A DNA stretch of 64,000 bases, taken from JBBIWA01 sp037439425 (GTDB lineage Bacteria; Acidobacteriota; Blastocatellia; RBC074). Numbering within the stretch: the stretch's first letter is position 1; each line of letters opens with the position of its first letter. The stretch lies in the NCBI GenBank assembly GCA_037439425.1, contig JBBIWA010000008.1, positions 62,001 to 126,000 of the forward strand, read 5' to 3'. Below are positions 1 through 8,750 of the stretch, one piece after another. A program made the translations under genes and the position numbers. The notes beneath the pieces are model-generated. The model was not told the DNA's origin. It saw only the letters and a program-made list of their open reading frames with translations, and searched no databases.

Positions 1-1
1 C

Positions 2-1207
2 TTGACTCTGCTCATCTCTTTAGCTGTGTTCGGCTCTCTTCCGGCAGAAGCACAACAGCACCGATCCAAACCTCCCACGCGAGCTGGCGCGCAACAGAAT
101 CTCGAGCAGTTGAAGAGAAGGGCTGATGAGGCGCGCCAAGCTGGGCGTTTGGAAGAGGCCATCCCACTTTACCGCCAGGCCGTTGCTCTGCGCCCAAACT
201 GGGTCGAAGGCTGGTGGTATCTGGCCACGTTGCTTTACGAGCGCGATCAATACGGCGAAGCCGCACACGCTTTCAAGCGGACGGCGATGCTGCAACCGAA
301 GGTCGGCGCTCCTTGGGCGATGCTCGGGTTATGTGAGTTCCGGATTGGCGATTACGACAACGCGCTGAAGCACATCCGGCAAGGACGACAGATCGGCCTT
401 GGCGACAATCAAGAGCTGAGTCGTGTCGTGCGCTATCACGAAGGCGCGCTGCTGCTGCTGAAGGGGGATTTCGAGACTGCACAGAATATCTTCGGCGCGC
501 TGAGCTACGACAACGTGAGCCACGAAGACTTGATCATCGCGCACGGACTGGCCAGCCTCAGAATACCGATGCTCCCTTCACAGGTCGCGCCGGATTACCG
601 TGATCGTGAGCTGATCCGGCGCGCCGGTTTCGCCGAGCATCTGGCAGCGCAACTCAATATCGGTGATGCGCAGCAAGAGTTCGCACGGCTGGTGGCTGAT
701 TATGCGAACGCGCCTAACGTGCAGTACGCCTACGGCAAATACTTGCTCAAGCAACGCGATGACGAAGGCGCGATGGCCGCCTTTCAGCGCGAGATCGAGA
801 ACTCGCCCCAGCACGCCCTGGCCCGGCTTCAGATCGCTTATATCAGATTGCGAAACAAGGAGGCCGAAGCCGGACTGAAGCTCGCTGAGGAGGCAGTCAG
901 GCTTCACCCACGCCTGCCGCTGGGGCATTACATCCTGGGCCGGATCCGGTTTGAGATGGGTGACACAGCCAAAGCGATTGAAGAGCTCGAGATTGCGCGG
1001 CGTTTGGCCCCGAATGAACCTAGAGTTCATTTCACGCTTGCGCGCGCTTATGACAAAGCTGGGCGCAAAACCGAGGCTGCAGCAGCGCGCGAAACCTTCG
1101 TCCGCCTGAGTAAGATGGCCGAGGAAGCAGCAGCACAAGGCAATGTGCGGGGCGAAGCAATTGAAGAACCTATCGAAAAAGCCAGACCTGATTCGCCGCC
1201 GCGGTGA
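2..1207 (+). CDS. TPR-repeat secreted protein (5' end at window edge)
   Basis: Tetratricopeptide-repeat protein whose frame is open to the left edge, so the true start may lie outside the window; the first in-window start is a TTG at position 2. The visible N-terminus is hydrophobic and ends in a signal-peptidase-like stretch (LPAEAQQ), suggesting export to the periplasm. TPR-like helical pairs with the W-x2-L-G/A-Y-x7-A-x3-F-x3-A-x4-P pattern are visible at about residues 35-100 and again at about 230-370. The family acts as a protein-interaction scaffold; no partner can be named. The C-terminus is charged. A 287-base gap without recognised features separates it from the PilT-like gene downstream. 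Confidence is high for TPR, low for role. Confidence 0.8.
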   Translation: MTLLISLAVFGSLPAEAQQHRSKPPTRAGAQQNLEQLKRRADEARQAGRLEEAIPLYRQAVALRPNWVEGWWYLATLLYERDQYGEAAHAFKRTAMLQPKVGAPWAMLGLCEFRIGDYDNALKHIRQGRQIGLGDNQELSRVVRYHEGALLLLKGDFETAQNIFGALSYDNVSHEDLIIAHGLASLRIPMLPSQVAPDYRDRELIRRAGFAEHLAAQLNIGDAQQEFARLVADYANAPNVQYAYGKYLLKQRDDEGAMAAFQREIENSPQHALARLQIAYIRLRNKEAEAGLKLAEEAVRLHPRLPLGHYILGRIRFEMGDTAKAIEELEIARRLAPNEPRVHFTLARAYDKAGRKTEAAAARETFVRLSKMAEEAAAQGNVRGEAIEEPIEKARPDSPPR

Positions 1208-1494
1208 GCTCACTCTTTGAGAGCACTGCTTGCCTGCGGGGTGCAAGAGTTGCCCGTGATACTGGCACAGGGCGCAGGGTAGAAGGGAAGAGCGCGCCTG
1301 GGAGGCTCGATTGTGACGGCAGGCTCAATGCTTGCGGTGGCTGTCTGGTTCACCTTCACTGGCCAATTACCTTTGGTTGACCAAGCAGCAGACATCTGGC
1401 TATGATAGTGGCGATTTGAAGCCCTACTCTTCTTCATCCTGCCCCTGATGAATTTCGACCACCACTTGAGCTGGAGATCCCAGAAGGAGCGACC

Positions 1495-2811
1495 GTGAGT
1501 GAACAAGTAGATCAGCCCGCGGGCGAACAAACCATTGTAACCGCCGATACCAGTCCTCTCAAATCTGCTTCGCCACCGGCGACACCAACTCCAATGGACG
1601 CAGCAACTGAGAGCTTCAACCGGATTCTGGGTGCCATGATCTCAGTTTCGAGCAAGATCAGCGACCTCATCTTCTCACCGGGCAAACCGCCACAAGTTGA
1701 ACTCAACGGCAAACTCACGCCGGTCAATATCCCAGGCCTTGAAGTGCTCGAAGCCAGACATACGGCGACGATCGCCAGCGTGCTGACACATCAAAATCGC
1801 GTCGCGGCTGAGGCTCTGGCTGAAAAAGGTTCAGCCGATCTTTCTTACAGCGTTCCGGGCCAGTGTCGCTTTCGCGTCAATGTCTTTCGCCAGCGCGGCA
1901 GCTATGCCATCGTCATGCGCGTCATTCCGATGGGCGTTCCTACCTTCGAGCAATTGAATTTACCGCCGCAGCTCAAACAGATCTGCGAGCTCAAGAACGG
2001 GATCGTGCTGGTGACGGGGCCAACCGGTTCAGGCAAAAGCTCAACTCTGGCCGCCATCATTGACCTCATTAACGAGACGCGCTACGACCACATTGTCACG
2101 ATTGAGGACCCGATCGAGTTTATCCACAAACATAAAAACTGCACCATTCACCAGCGCGAGCTTCACAGCGATACGCCCAGCTTTGCGCTCGCTTTGCGCG
2201 CCGCGCTGCGACAGGCTCCCAAGGTGATTCTGGTTGGCGAAATGCGCGACCTCGAAACCATCGAGATTGCGCTGGAAGCGGCTGAAACCGGTCACCTCGT
2301 CCTCTCCACGCTGCACACTATTGACGCAGCTAAGACGGTGGAGCGCATCATCGGCGTCTTTCCCAAAAACGAAGAGCAGATCATCCGCACTCGTCTGGCC
2401 CAGTCTTTTCGCTTTATCATTTCGCAGCGCCTCATCCCGCGCGCCGATGGGCAGGGCCGAATCGCTGCTATCGAAATTCTCAAATCCACCGGACGCACCA
2501 AAGAGTACATTGAGAAGGGTGAACGCGAAGGCAAATCGCTGCTCGATGCCATGGTGGATGGCGGGCTGGAAGGCATGCAGACTTTCGATCAAGTGCTCGA
2601 ACGCTTTGTGCGCGAGGGCCTGATCACACTCAATAACGCTCTGGCCTATGCTACCAACCGCAACAACTTGCTGCTCAGTCTCCAAGATCTGGCCACAGCT
2701 TTGCAGCCGCCGGAGTCTCCTTCTAAGCGACTTCCTTCGCCTGCTGCCGGCCACCCCGCTCGGCCACAGCCGGATGGGAAATCAATGCTCGATATGATAG
2801 AAAAGTATTGA
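1495..2811 (+). CDS. pilT: PilT-type twitching-motility ATPase
   Basis: Hexameric AAA-like ATPase of the PilT/PilU/VirB11 family, which powers pilus retraction from the cytoplasmic face. About 438 residues. The Walker A motif GPTGSGKSS sits near residue 175, followed by the Asp box (TIEDPIEF), the Walker B segment (VILVGEMRD) and the His box (LSTLHT). A GTG start is used, with AAGGAG a few bases upstream (inside 1480-1490). The N-terminal 40 residues are a low-complexity extension beyond usual PilT, and the C-terminus has an extended tail (to residue 438) ending in LDMIEKY. No other pilus gene is adjacent, but a PilQ-like secretin lies about 44 kb to the right on the other strand. PilU is an alternative name within the same family. 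Confidence 0.9.
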   Translation: MSEQVDQPAGEQTIVTADTSPLKSASPPATPTPMDAATESFNRILGAMISVSSKISDLIFSPGKPPQVELNGKLTPVNIPGLEVLEARHTATIASVLTHQNRVAAEALAEKGSADLSYSVPGQCRFRVNVFRQRGSYAIVMRVIPMGVPTFEQLNLPPQLKQICELKNGIVLVTGPTGSGKSSTLAAIIDLINETRYDHIVTIEDPIEFIHKHKNCTIHQRELHSDTPSFALALRAALRQAPKVILVGEMRDLETIEIALEAAETGHLVLSTLHTIDAAKTVERIIGVFPKNEEQIIRTRLAQSFRFIISQRLIPRADGQGRIAAIEILKSTGRTKEYIEKGEREGKSLLDAMVDGGLEGMQTFDQVLERFVREGLITLNNALAYATNRNNLLLSLQDLATALQPPESPSKRLPSPAAGHPARPQPDGKSMLDMIEKY

Positions 2812-2897
2812 GCTGATAGGTCTCCGCTCTAAGTCAACGACCGGTGAACAGTCACCAGGTCCCAGCCGCAACAGTCGTGAGATTGAGAGAGTCAACA

Positions 2898-4457
2898 ATG
2901 GCGCAGCGTAGTCTTGACACAAGCCACGGAGTGATCGAGGTTCATAGCCCGGTGACCCTAGCCAAGATCGGTGAGGTGCCAGTTCACTCGGCTGCTGAGG
3001 TAAGCGCTGCTGTCAGTCGTGGGCGTAAGGCTTTCCACGTCTGGAGCGCGTTTGATTTCAAACAACGCGGTCGTGCCCTGTTGGCCGTCCGCCACCACTT
3101 GCTGGCTCGGAGTGAAGAGCTGATTGGCAAGCTCTGCCAGGAGACGGGCAAGCCGCGTTTTGAGGCTGTGGCGCTGGAACTCGCTTATGTCTGCGATGCG
3201 ATCACCTTCTACGCCAAACGCGCGCACCGGTTTCTGGCCCCGCAGCGCATTTCACCTCACCTGCTGAAGACCAAGAAAGTCGTGGTTCATTACCAGCCGC
3301 GCGGGATCGCCGCCATCATCGCACCCTGGAACTTTCCGTTGGTGATGACGCTCGGCGAGGCGGTACCTGCCTTGATGGCAGGCAACGCTGTGGTTATCAA
3401 ACCGTCGGAATGGGCGCCCCTCACCGCGCAACTCAGTTGTGAGATCGCGCGAGGAGCTTTTGAGGAGGTTGGAGCGCCGCCAGATATTCTGCAAGTCGTC
3501 ACTGGCTACGGTGAGACGGGCAGCGCGCTGGTGGATGAGGCCGATATGATTGCTTTTACAGGCAGCGTTCGCACCGGCAAGCTCATTGCTGAAGGCGCGG
3601 CGCGACGATTGGTGCCGGTGAGTTTGGAACTCGGCGGCAAAGACCCGATGATTGTGCTCAGCGACGCTGATCTGGAGCGCGCTTCATCGGCTGCCGTCTG
3701 GGGCGCGTTTATGAATTCAGGTCAGGTCTGCATCTCAGTCGAGCGGGTCTATGTTGAGCAAGCCGTGGCCGATAAATTCACGGAGCTGGTGGTTCAAAAG
3801 ACGCGCGCGCTCCGGCAGGGGAGTGAGACCCACGGCGAACAGCCAGTTGATCTGGGCGCGATGACCTTTCCCCAACAGGTTGAAATTGTCGAGCAGCACT
3901 TACGTGATGCTGTCGCGCGCGGGGCGAAGATCCTAACGGGTGGGCAGCGCGCGTCGAATCTGAAGGGGCTCTTCTTCGAGCCAACCGTTCTCACCAATGT
4001 TGACCACACGATGCGAATTATGCGCGATGAGACCTTCGGTCCGGTGCTCCCAATCATGCGCGTGCGGAATGAGCAGGAGGCGCTACGACTGGCAAATGAT
4101 TCGCGCTACGGTTTGAATGCCAGCATCTGGACCCGGGATCAAGCGAAAGGTGAGCGCTTGGCCAGGCAGATTGAGGCTGGCAGTGTGTGTGTGAATGATG
4201 TGATTACGGCTGTGGCAGTCACCGACGCGCCTTTCGGCGGCGTCAAGGAGAGCGGCAGCGGGCGGCGGCACGGCGCTGCCGGCATTCGACGTTTTTGCAG
4301 TGAACAGACGATTGTCATAGATCGCCTCGGTTTGAAGCGCGAGCCGATCTGGTATCCGTACACGGCGCGAGCTGAGAGGTGGATGCGGCGCTTGCTTGGC
4401 GCCCTCTTCTCGAGGCGCTTGTCTGAGAAACTCAACTCATTGAGAAGGATGAAGTGA
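2898..4457 (+). CDS. NAD(P)-dependent aldehyde dehydrogenase
   Basis: ALDH-superfamily enzyme oxidising an aldehyde to a carboxylate; the substrate is unknown (succinate semialdehyde or a general aliphatic/aromatic aldehyde are possible). The cofactor-binding segment APWNFPLVM, the catalytic glutamate in LELGGKDP (about residue 244) and the nucleophilic cysteine in NSGQVCISVER (about residue 278) are all present, followed by the ETFGPVLP motif. I chose the ATG at 2898, preceded by a purine-rich GAGAGAG; an in-frame GTG at 2844 would add 18 residues. A roughly 40-residue basic, amphipathic C-terminal extension (about 480-519, W/R-rich) goes beyond the typical length and might mediate membrane association. 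The last codons (RRMK and stop) fall in a GGATGAAG-type inverted repeat. Confidence 0.9.
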   Translation: MAQRSLDTSHGVIEVHSPVTLAKIGEVPVHSAAEVSAAVSRGRKAFHVWSAFDFKQRGRALLAVRHHLLARSEELIGKLCQETGKPRFEAVALELAYVCDAITFYAKRAHRFLAPQRISPHLLKTKKVVVHYQPRGIAAIIAPWNFPLVMTLGEAVPALMAGNAVVIKPSEWAPLTAQLSCEIARGAFEEVGAPPDILQVVTGYGETGSALVDEADMIAFTGSVRTGKLIAEGAARRLVPVSLELGGKDPMIVLSDADLERASSAAVWGAFMNSGQVCISVERVYVEQAVADKFTELVVQKTRALRQGSETHGEQPVDLGAMTFPQQVEIVEQHLRDAVARGAKILTGGQRASNLKGLFFEPTVLTNVDHTMRIMRDETFGPVLPIMRVRNEQEALRLANDSRYGLNASIWTRDQAKGERLARQIEAGSVCVNDVITAVAVTDAPFGGVKESGSGRRHGAAGIRRFCSEQTIVIDRLGLKREPIWYPYTARAERWMRRLLGALFSRRLSEKLNSLRRMK

Positions 4458-4554
4458 TAATGATGAAGGCAGTCGTCTTCTTTCACCCTTCCGCTTTCAT
4501 CCTTCGTCACTCTCAATCCTTTCCCATATCAACATCTACACCGATAAACAGCAC

Positions 4555-4609
4555 CGCGCGGCAAACGCTGAAAGATTCCCCTTTCAGCCCCCTTTACGTT
4601 TGCCGCGCG
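4555..4609. repeat. Large two-part hairpin
   Basis: Perfect outer arms CGCGCGGCAAACG (4555-4567) and CGTTTGCCGCGCG (4597-4609) enclose inner arms CTGAAAG (4568-4574) and CTTTCAG (4581-4587). There is no U-run directly after the outer stem, so it is not a textbook intrinsic terminator, but its place between convergent genes suits transcript-end protection. Confidence 0.7.
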
Positions 4610-4676
4610 GCGTGTGCTTTCCCATCTCAACCTGCGAGCGGTTGCCGGGAAAACTGAAGCGGACGCGCGCGGAAGA

Positions 4677-4714
4677 ATTTCAGGCTCTGATGTGTGATAG
4701 CGAAAGCCTGAAAT
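4677..4714. repeat. 10-bp-arm inverted repeat
   Basis: ATTTCAGGCT (4677-4686) pairs perfectly with AGCCTGAAAT (4705-4714) around an 18-base loop. Placed about 100 bases from the stop of the minus-strand gene; could be part of the transcript end for either convergent gene. Confidence 0.55.
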
Positions 4715-4810
4715 GCCCCCTTCTCTTCCTTGCGCGCCGTAACTTCAAAAACTTCAAATAACTCTCAGTCGTCGCTTTCGCTCAGGATTACAGCGGCGCG
4801 TTCTGAGCAG

Positions 4811-5233
4811 TTAGTAACGCCTGCCGCGAGGCCCTATCTCGCAGTCGTCATATCGGTCATCGTAGCCGACACCGCCTCTGCGCGGGCGGCGATAATCTCC
4901 GCGCCATCCATAGCCGTAATATCCATCGCGATAGCCAGCTTCAAAACCCTCGCGGAAGCCTTTCTTGTAATGACCATCGTGCCGGTACTCATCCCGGTAG
5001 CCAATCTTGCCATCCTTGTAGGCCCGGTTCTCCTTGTAGTTGAAGCGGAACCCCAGGCGCCAGTCGCGCTGGCCTTCGCGCAAACCAAGCTCATAACCAG
5101 CGCGCCGTCCTATCTGGCGCACCTCATCTTTGTTGTATTGGTAATAGTGATTGGCCGAAACGGTGACAGCCGAGAAAGTGAGTAGTAGTGTTATTGCCAA
5201 CGCGATCGAGAACCACGAAGAACGTTTCATCAT
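4811..5233 (-). CDS. Small secreted Tyr/Gly/Arg-rich protein
   Basis: A 140-residue protein of unknown function. A clear signal peptide opens it (two basic residues, then a hydrophobic run to about residue 27, ending AVTVSANH). The mature part is rich in Tyr, Gly, Arg and Asp, with a loosely repeated G-x2-x-G-x-RDG/Y pattern (for example GFREGFEAGYRDGYYG at about 90-105) and a basic Gly-rich tail. Such composition is seen in small exported acidobacterial proteins without known role. The start ATG lies just after an AGGGAGG Shine-Dalgarno (AGGGAGGTTAGTCG upstream on the minus strand). Coding status is well supported by signal peptide and RBS; function is not. Confidence 0.75.
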   Translation of the reverse strand: MMKRSSWFSIALAITLLLTFSAVTVSANHYYQYNKDEVRQIGRRAGYELGLREGQRDWRLGFRFNYKENRAYKDGKIGYRDEYRHDGHYKKGFREGFEAGYRDGYYGYGWRGDYRRPRRGGVGYDDRYDDCEIGPRGRRY

Positions 5234-5575
5234 CGACTAACCTCCCTTCGCTCGCTCCTGCTGAGCTCGCCACTGCCTGGAACAAGTCGTGTGCCATTCA
5301 AGCCCGGAGCCGGCCCGCGCCGCCGTAAGTGATTGCAGCTTGTTTAGATCATAAGAGAGCGCGCCGCCGGGAGCTGCATCCGAAGAGGGCCTATTGTGCC
5401 TTGAACCCATACCAACCGGTAAGGCTCACTTGACGATTTGGTGTGTCTGCGGCCAGCTATGTGACCTTGTCCCTGCGTTCACGAAACGATAGAATCGAAC
5501 CCGCTCTTGTAGTCCCGTGGCTATTGGCTTTAGTGCGGCCGAAGCTGAATGTTTCGCCCGACCGAAAGGAATTCT
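5234..5575. other. Divergent intergenic region
   Basis: About 340 bases between the small secreted protein (leftward) and the D-threonine-aldolase-like gene (rightward). It must hold the promoters for both, but I could not pick convincing -35/-10 pairs. No repeat or RNA motif was recognised. Confidence 0.4.
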
Positions 5576-6769
5576 ATGACTGAAAACAGTCAGGCTCTGC
5601 TTTCTGAAGCTGCTTACCGAATCAAGGGTATCGAGCAGGTCTTAACGCCCGCACTGGCCATCTATGCTGAAAAGGTCGAGGCCAATATTGCCACGACGCT
5701 GCGCTTGCTCGGCGATGATCCTGATCGCTGGCGCCCGCACGTGAAGACTGCCAAACTGGGCTGCATTATGCGGCGGCTGGTGGAGCGCGGGGTGACTCAC
5801 TTCAAATGCGCGACGACGCTTGAACTAACCACGGCTATTGAAGCTGGCGCAAGCGATATTCTGCTGGCCTATCCCGCTGTGGGAGCCAACGCCCGGCGTG
5901 TGCAAGAAATTGCCGATCAATTCCCTGCGCTCAAAATCTCAGCTCTGATTGAGGACCTGGCGCAGATCCGGGTCTGGGTTAAAGGACGGACGGGTTTGTT
6001 CATTGACATCAATCCCGGCATGCATCGCACCGGAATAGAGCAGGAGCGTAGCGAGGCCATCGTTCGCCTGGCGCAAGCGATCGTTGAGGCAGGGCTGAGT
6101 TTCCGGGGGCTGCATTACTATGATGGTCACTTGAATGGATTTGATCTTCGCAGGCGCGAAGCTCTGGCGCACCGTGGTTATGATCGGCTGATGGAGATTG
6201 TTGCGGCTCTGAGCCGGGCAGGCATTCCGGTTCCAGAGGTTATCACTGCGGGGACGCCCACCTTCCCTTGCACGCTATCCTATCTGGGATTTGTGAAGGC
6301 GCCCTTTGTTCATCGCGCTTCGCCGGGCACAGTGGTCTATTGTGATACCAACAGTCTGGCAGCGCTGCCGCAGGAGTATAGCTATCGGCCAGCAGCTCTG
6401 GTTGTCTCGACCGTCGTTAGCCATCCGGCTCCCAGTCGTTTTACCTGCGATGCCGGACATAAGACGGTTTCGGCAGATGCGGGAGTGCCGACCTGCACAG
6501 TGCTGGGCCATCCCCAGTTGCGACCCCAAAGCCCAAGTGAAGAGCACCTGCCGATTGAGGTCCCACCCGGGGCTCAGAAACCAGCCATCGGCGAGCTTCT
6601 TTATCTGATCCCGCGTCACATCTGCCCCACAGTGAATAACTTTGACCACGCGCTGATTGTCTCTGAAAACCGCATCGTGACAGTGGAACGTGTAACTTCG
6701 CGAGGGCGCGAAGCGCCCTTGCGTCGAGACAATGGCTGCGCTGCTATGAACTGGCCCGAAACGAGCTGA
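5576..6769 (+). CDS. D-threonine aldolase / D-serine dehydratase-like PLP enzyme
   Basis: Fold-type III PLP enzyme (alanine-racemase N-terminal barrel plus a D-serine-dehydratase-like C-terminal domain). It probably cleaves or deaminates a D-beta-hydroxy amino acid. The PLP lysine lies in PHVKTAKLG (about residue 55). The characteristic metal-binding C-terminal motif is present as RHICPTVNNFD near residue 350 (H-x-C). The ATG at 5576 is preceded by AAAGGA at a good distance; an in-frame ATG at 5549 lacks this. About 397 residues matches the family. It converges with the membrane dipeptidase gene, leaving only 28 bases between. D-threonine aldolase versus a related D-amino-acid lyase cannot be decided from sequence alone. 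Confidence 0.85.
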   Translation: MTENSQALLSEAAYRIKGIEQVLTPALAIYAEKVEANIATTLRLLGDDPDRWRPHVKTAKLGCIMRRLVERGVTHFKCATTLELTTAIEAGASDILLAYPAVGANARRVQEIADQFPALKISALIEDLAQIRVWVKGRTGLFIDINPGMHRTGIEQERSEAIVRLAQAIVEAGLSFRGLHYYDGHLNGFDLRRREALAHRGYDRLMEIVAALSRAGIPVPEVITAGTPTFPCTLSYLGFVKAPFVHRASPGTVVYCDTNSLAALPQEYSYRPAALVVSTVVSHPAPSRFTCDAGHKTVSADAGVPTCTVLGHPQLRPQSPSEEHLPIEVPPGAQKPAIGELLYLIPRHICPTVNNFDHALIVSENRIVTVERVTSRGREAPLRRDNGCAAMNWPETS

Positions 6770-6797
6770 ACGCTGACCACTAGCGTTTGAAAAAGCA

Positions 6798-7958
6798 TTA
6801 AGGGAGATTGTTTTTCAACAGGCGGATGACATTGCCGCCCATAATCAGCCTGATCTCAGCTTCGGCAAATCCATCGGCCAGCAAAGCCTCAGTAATCTGA
6901 GCTACTCCCGTGGTATCAAAGGGGGCGGCGATACCTCCATCATAATCTGAGCCAAGCCCGACGTGGGCTACGCCCACCAGATTAACCACGTGCCGGATGG
7001 CGCGCACAATCGCTTTAGCGTCAGTTCCGCAGACGGCCGTTTCCCAGAATCCGATGCCGATAACACCACCGGTCCGAGCGATGCCGCGAATCTGATCATC
7101 GCTCAGGTTGCGCGTATTATTGCAAGTCGCCTTCACCCCGGTATGTGAAACTACTACTGGTCTGGTGGCCATGGCTAGCACATCGTTAATGGTGCGCGGC
7201 GAAGCGTGAGCCAGATCCACGATCATTCGTTTGGCTTCCATCCGCCGAATCATCTCTTTGCCCGTTTCGGTTAAGCCGCCTTTGTTGATGCCGTGCGCGG
7301 AGCCGCCCATCTCATTATCGAAGAAGTGCGTCGGCGACATCATCCGAAAGCCAGCCTCAAACAGCACCTCAACATTCGCTGCGTCTCCTTCCAGCACCTG
7401 TGCTCCTTCAATGCCGAGCAATCCTGCCGTGATGGCTCTTTCCTTCTGGCGACGCTCGAGGTAGCGCTCAAGCTCAGCCGCTGATTTGATCAACACCAGC
7501 TTGCCAGCAGAAGCTTCGGCCACTTGATGCAGCTTACGCGCCTGGTAAAGCGCTCGCTCTTTCAGACTCGTCCAGGTAGCGATGGGCCAGCGCTCGGCGA
7601 TCGCAAGCAGCGTGATGTTGTCCGTTTTATCGTCATTGCTTTCTATGTTCATGCTCCTCGGCGTCTTGCTCACGACGGTGAAGGCTTGCAGCGCGACGTT
7701 GCCTTCGATCAATCGCGGCACATCCACGTGACCCCACGAGCCTCGCTCCAGCAGATTCCGGTCCCAGAGCAAGGAATCAGCGTGCAAATCAGCCACCAGC
7801 AGCTTCTGATGCAGCTCTCTGGCTTGCGCCGAAACTTGATACGGCGGCGGATTAAGCGTGACATTCATTCGCCTGCCGATCTCGGCAGGGACGATCAAGA
7901 AGAAAATACCGACCACCATCACCAGAATCACAGCTAGCAGGATCAGAATTTTTTTCAT
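6798..7958 (-). CDS. Membrane dipeptidase (peptidase family M19)
   Basis: Zinc dipeptidase of the renal-dipeptidase family, hydrolysing dipeptides including those with a C-terminal D-residue. Metal ligands are recognisable: H-x-D in DLHADSL (about residue 56), the bridging Glu in GIEGAQVLEGD, two His in DLAHAS and VVSHTG, and the terminal Asp in LGSDYDGG. The N-terminal 25 residues form one hydrophobic segment, so the protein is membrane-anchored with its catalytic domain in the periplasm. Length (386) is typical for bacterial members. The start ATG is preceded by GGAGAG. Its end converges with the PLP enzyme gene; both could handle D-amino-acid-containing compounds, but that link is only an inference. 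Confidence 0.92.
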   Translation of the reverse strand: MKKILILLAVILVMVVGIFFLIVPAEIGRRMNVTLNPPPYQVSAQARELHQKLLVADLHADSLLWDRNLLERGSWGHVDVPRLIEGNVALQAFTVVSKTPRSMNIESNDDKTDNITLLAIAERWPIATWTSLKERALYQARKLHQVAEASAGKLVLIKSAAELERYLERRQKERAITAGLLGIEGAQVLEGDAANVEVLFEAGFRMMSPTHFFDNEMGGSAHGINKGGLTETGKEMIRRMEAKRMIVDLAHASPRTINDVLAMATRPVVVSHTGVKATCNNTRNLSDDQIRGIARTGGVIGIGFWETAVCGTDAKAIVRAIRHVVNLVGVAHVGLGSDYDGGIAAPFDTTGVAQITEALLADGFAEAEIRLIMGGNVIRLLKNNLP

Positions 7959-8385
7959 TTGGGGTTACTCTCCTTCTCGCGGTTGAGTCACAGTTTCAGC
8001 CGGCAAATCAGCCCAGACTCGCCCGGACAGTATAGGAGAGCTACGATTGAAAGGCGAGCGATATGAATCAAAGGGTGAGGGGTGAGCGATGCCTTTGAGC
8101 TCTCTCCCAACCTTCCCACCGCTTTCAGTTCAAGTTGCCTTGAGGGAGGCTACTGGGTTATGTTCTGACCTGCTCAGAATGTAAGGAGCATTCCGAGCAG
8201 CAATGTCTTTCCGCCTATGAAGGTTTGATCTCGACTGATTCTGCGATCAGGATAACGGTCGAAAGATCCCTTCCTCCTCTTTCCGCCTGTGATTGTCTGC
8301 TCACAACTGAACTGCCGCAGCTCACATAACCTTAGATTGTTCATTGCCTGGTGCAATGAAGTAGTTGGTTATGTCTGCTACGGCA

Positions 8386-8438
8386 TCGGATTTGGGATTT
8401 GGGATCTAAATCCGCAATCCGAAATTTGAAATCGGAAG
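8386..8438. repeat. GGATTTC-type heptad palindrome, copy 1
   Basis: Left arm of 7-bp units (CGGATTT, GGGATTT, GGGATCT) followed by the inverted arm (AAATCCGCAATCCGAAATTTG). Same family as copies at 9825, 10162, 10935, 11841, 14990, 17638, 31131 and 60261. Confidence 0.85.
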
Positions 8439-8669
8439 TGAGACTTTTTCTCAAAGTTGATCAACGGTGCTCGCTGCGCAAGGGCCATAGCGCGTTTGTA
8501 AATGGTAGGCGAAGGCCATTGACAATCCCATCAGCCGGGTGTAGCTTAGCAGCAACAAAGCACGCAGTTTCATTTATCTGTATCGTTCCTGTGATCAAGA
8601 GCATTAGCGCGGCACTGGTCTGGTGATGATGAGTCTGATTTCCAATCATCCGCAGTTGGCCCTTATGCG

Positions 8670-8688
8670 CCACAGCCTGAGGCTGTGG
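8670..8688. repeat. Perfect 8-bp stem hairpin
   Basis: CCACAGCC (8670-8677), loop TGA, GGCTGTGG (8681-8688). No T-run follows, so it is a REP-like hairpin rather than an obvious terminator. It sits 60 bases before the PDZ gene start. Confidence 0.65.
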
Positions 8689-8750
8689 TAAGGGATTCAT
8701 CGGAATCCCGCATTGTTTCAGCTAGCTTTCAACCAAAGGAGGATCAGATT

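Larger units (their letters stand above)
4458..4810. other. Intergenic region with two hairpins, no gene seen
   Basis: About 350 bases between the aldehyde dehydrogenase and the convergent small secreted protein. It holds an inverted repeat formed by GAGAAGGATGAAG near 4441 and CTTTCATCCTTC near 4492, the large hairpin at 4555-4609 and a smaller one at 4677-4714. Short open frames here look non-coding. It may act as a bidirectional transcription end between convergent genes. Confidence 0.5.
7959..8750. other. Long intergenic region
   Basis: About 790 bases upstream of both the dipeptidase (leftward) and the PDZ protein (rightward). Short open frames in it have no family resemblance and no RBS. 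It holds a heptad palindrome (8386-8438) and a hairpin CCACAGCC-TGA-GGCTGTGG (8670-8688). A TTGACA at 8519-8524 is followed after 17 bases by TAGCTT, a weak promoter candidate for the PDZ gene. Confidence 0.45.

Noticed and set aside
578..1246. 222-codon minus-strand open frame over the TPR gene
   Set aside because: Composition fits an antisense shadow of the TPR protein; no motif or RBS.
2041..2754. 237-codon minus-strand open frame over pilT
   Set aside because: Antisense shadow of the clear PilT motifs.
8174..8356. 60-codon minus-strand frame
   Set aside because: No RBS, no hydrophobic or domain pattern; likely chance.
8539..8575. tRNA-like GGGTGTAGCTTAGC
   Set aside because: No acceptor stem, anticodon arm or T-loop (GTTCRA) follows.
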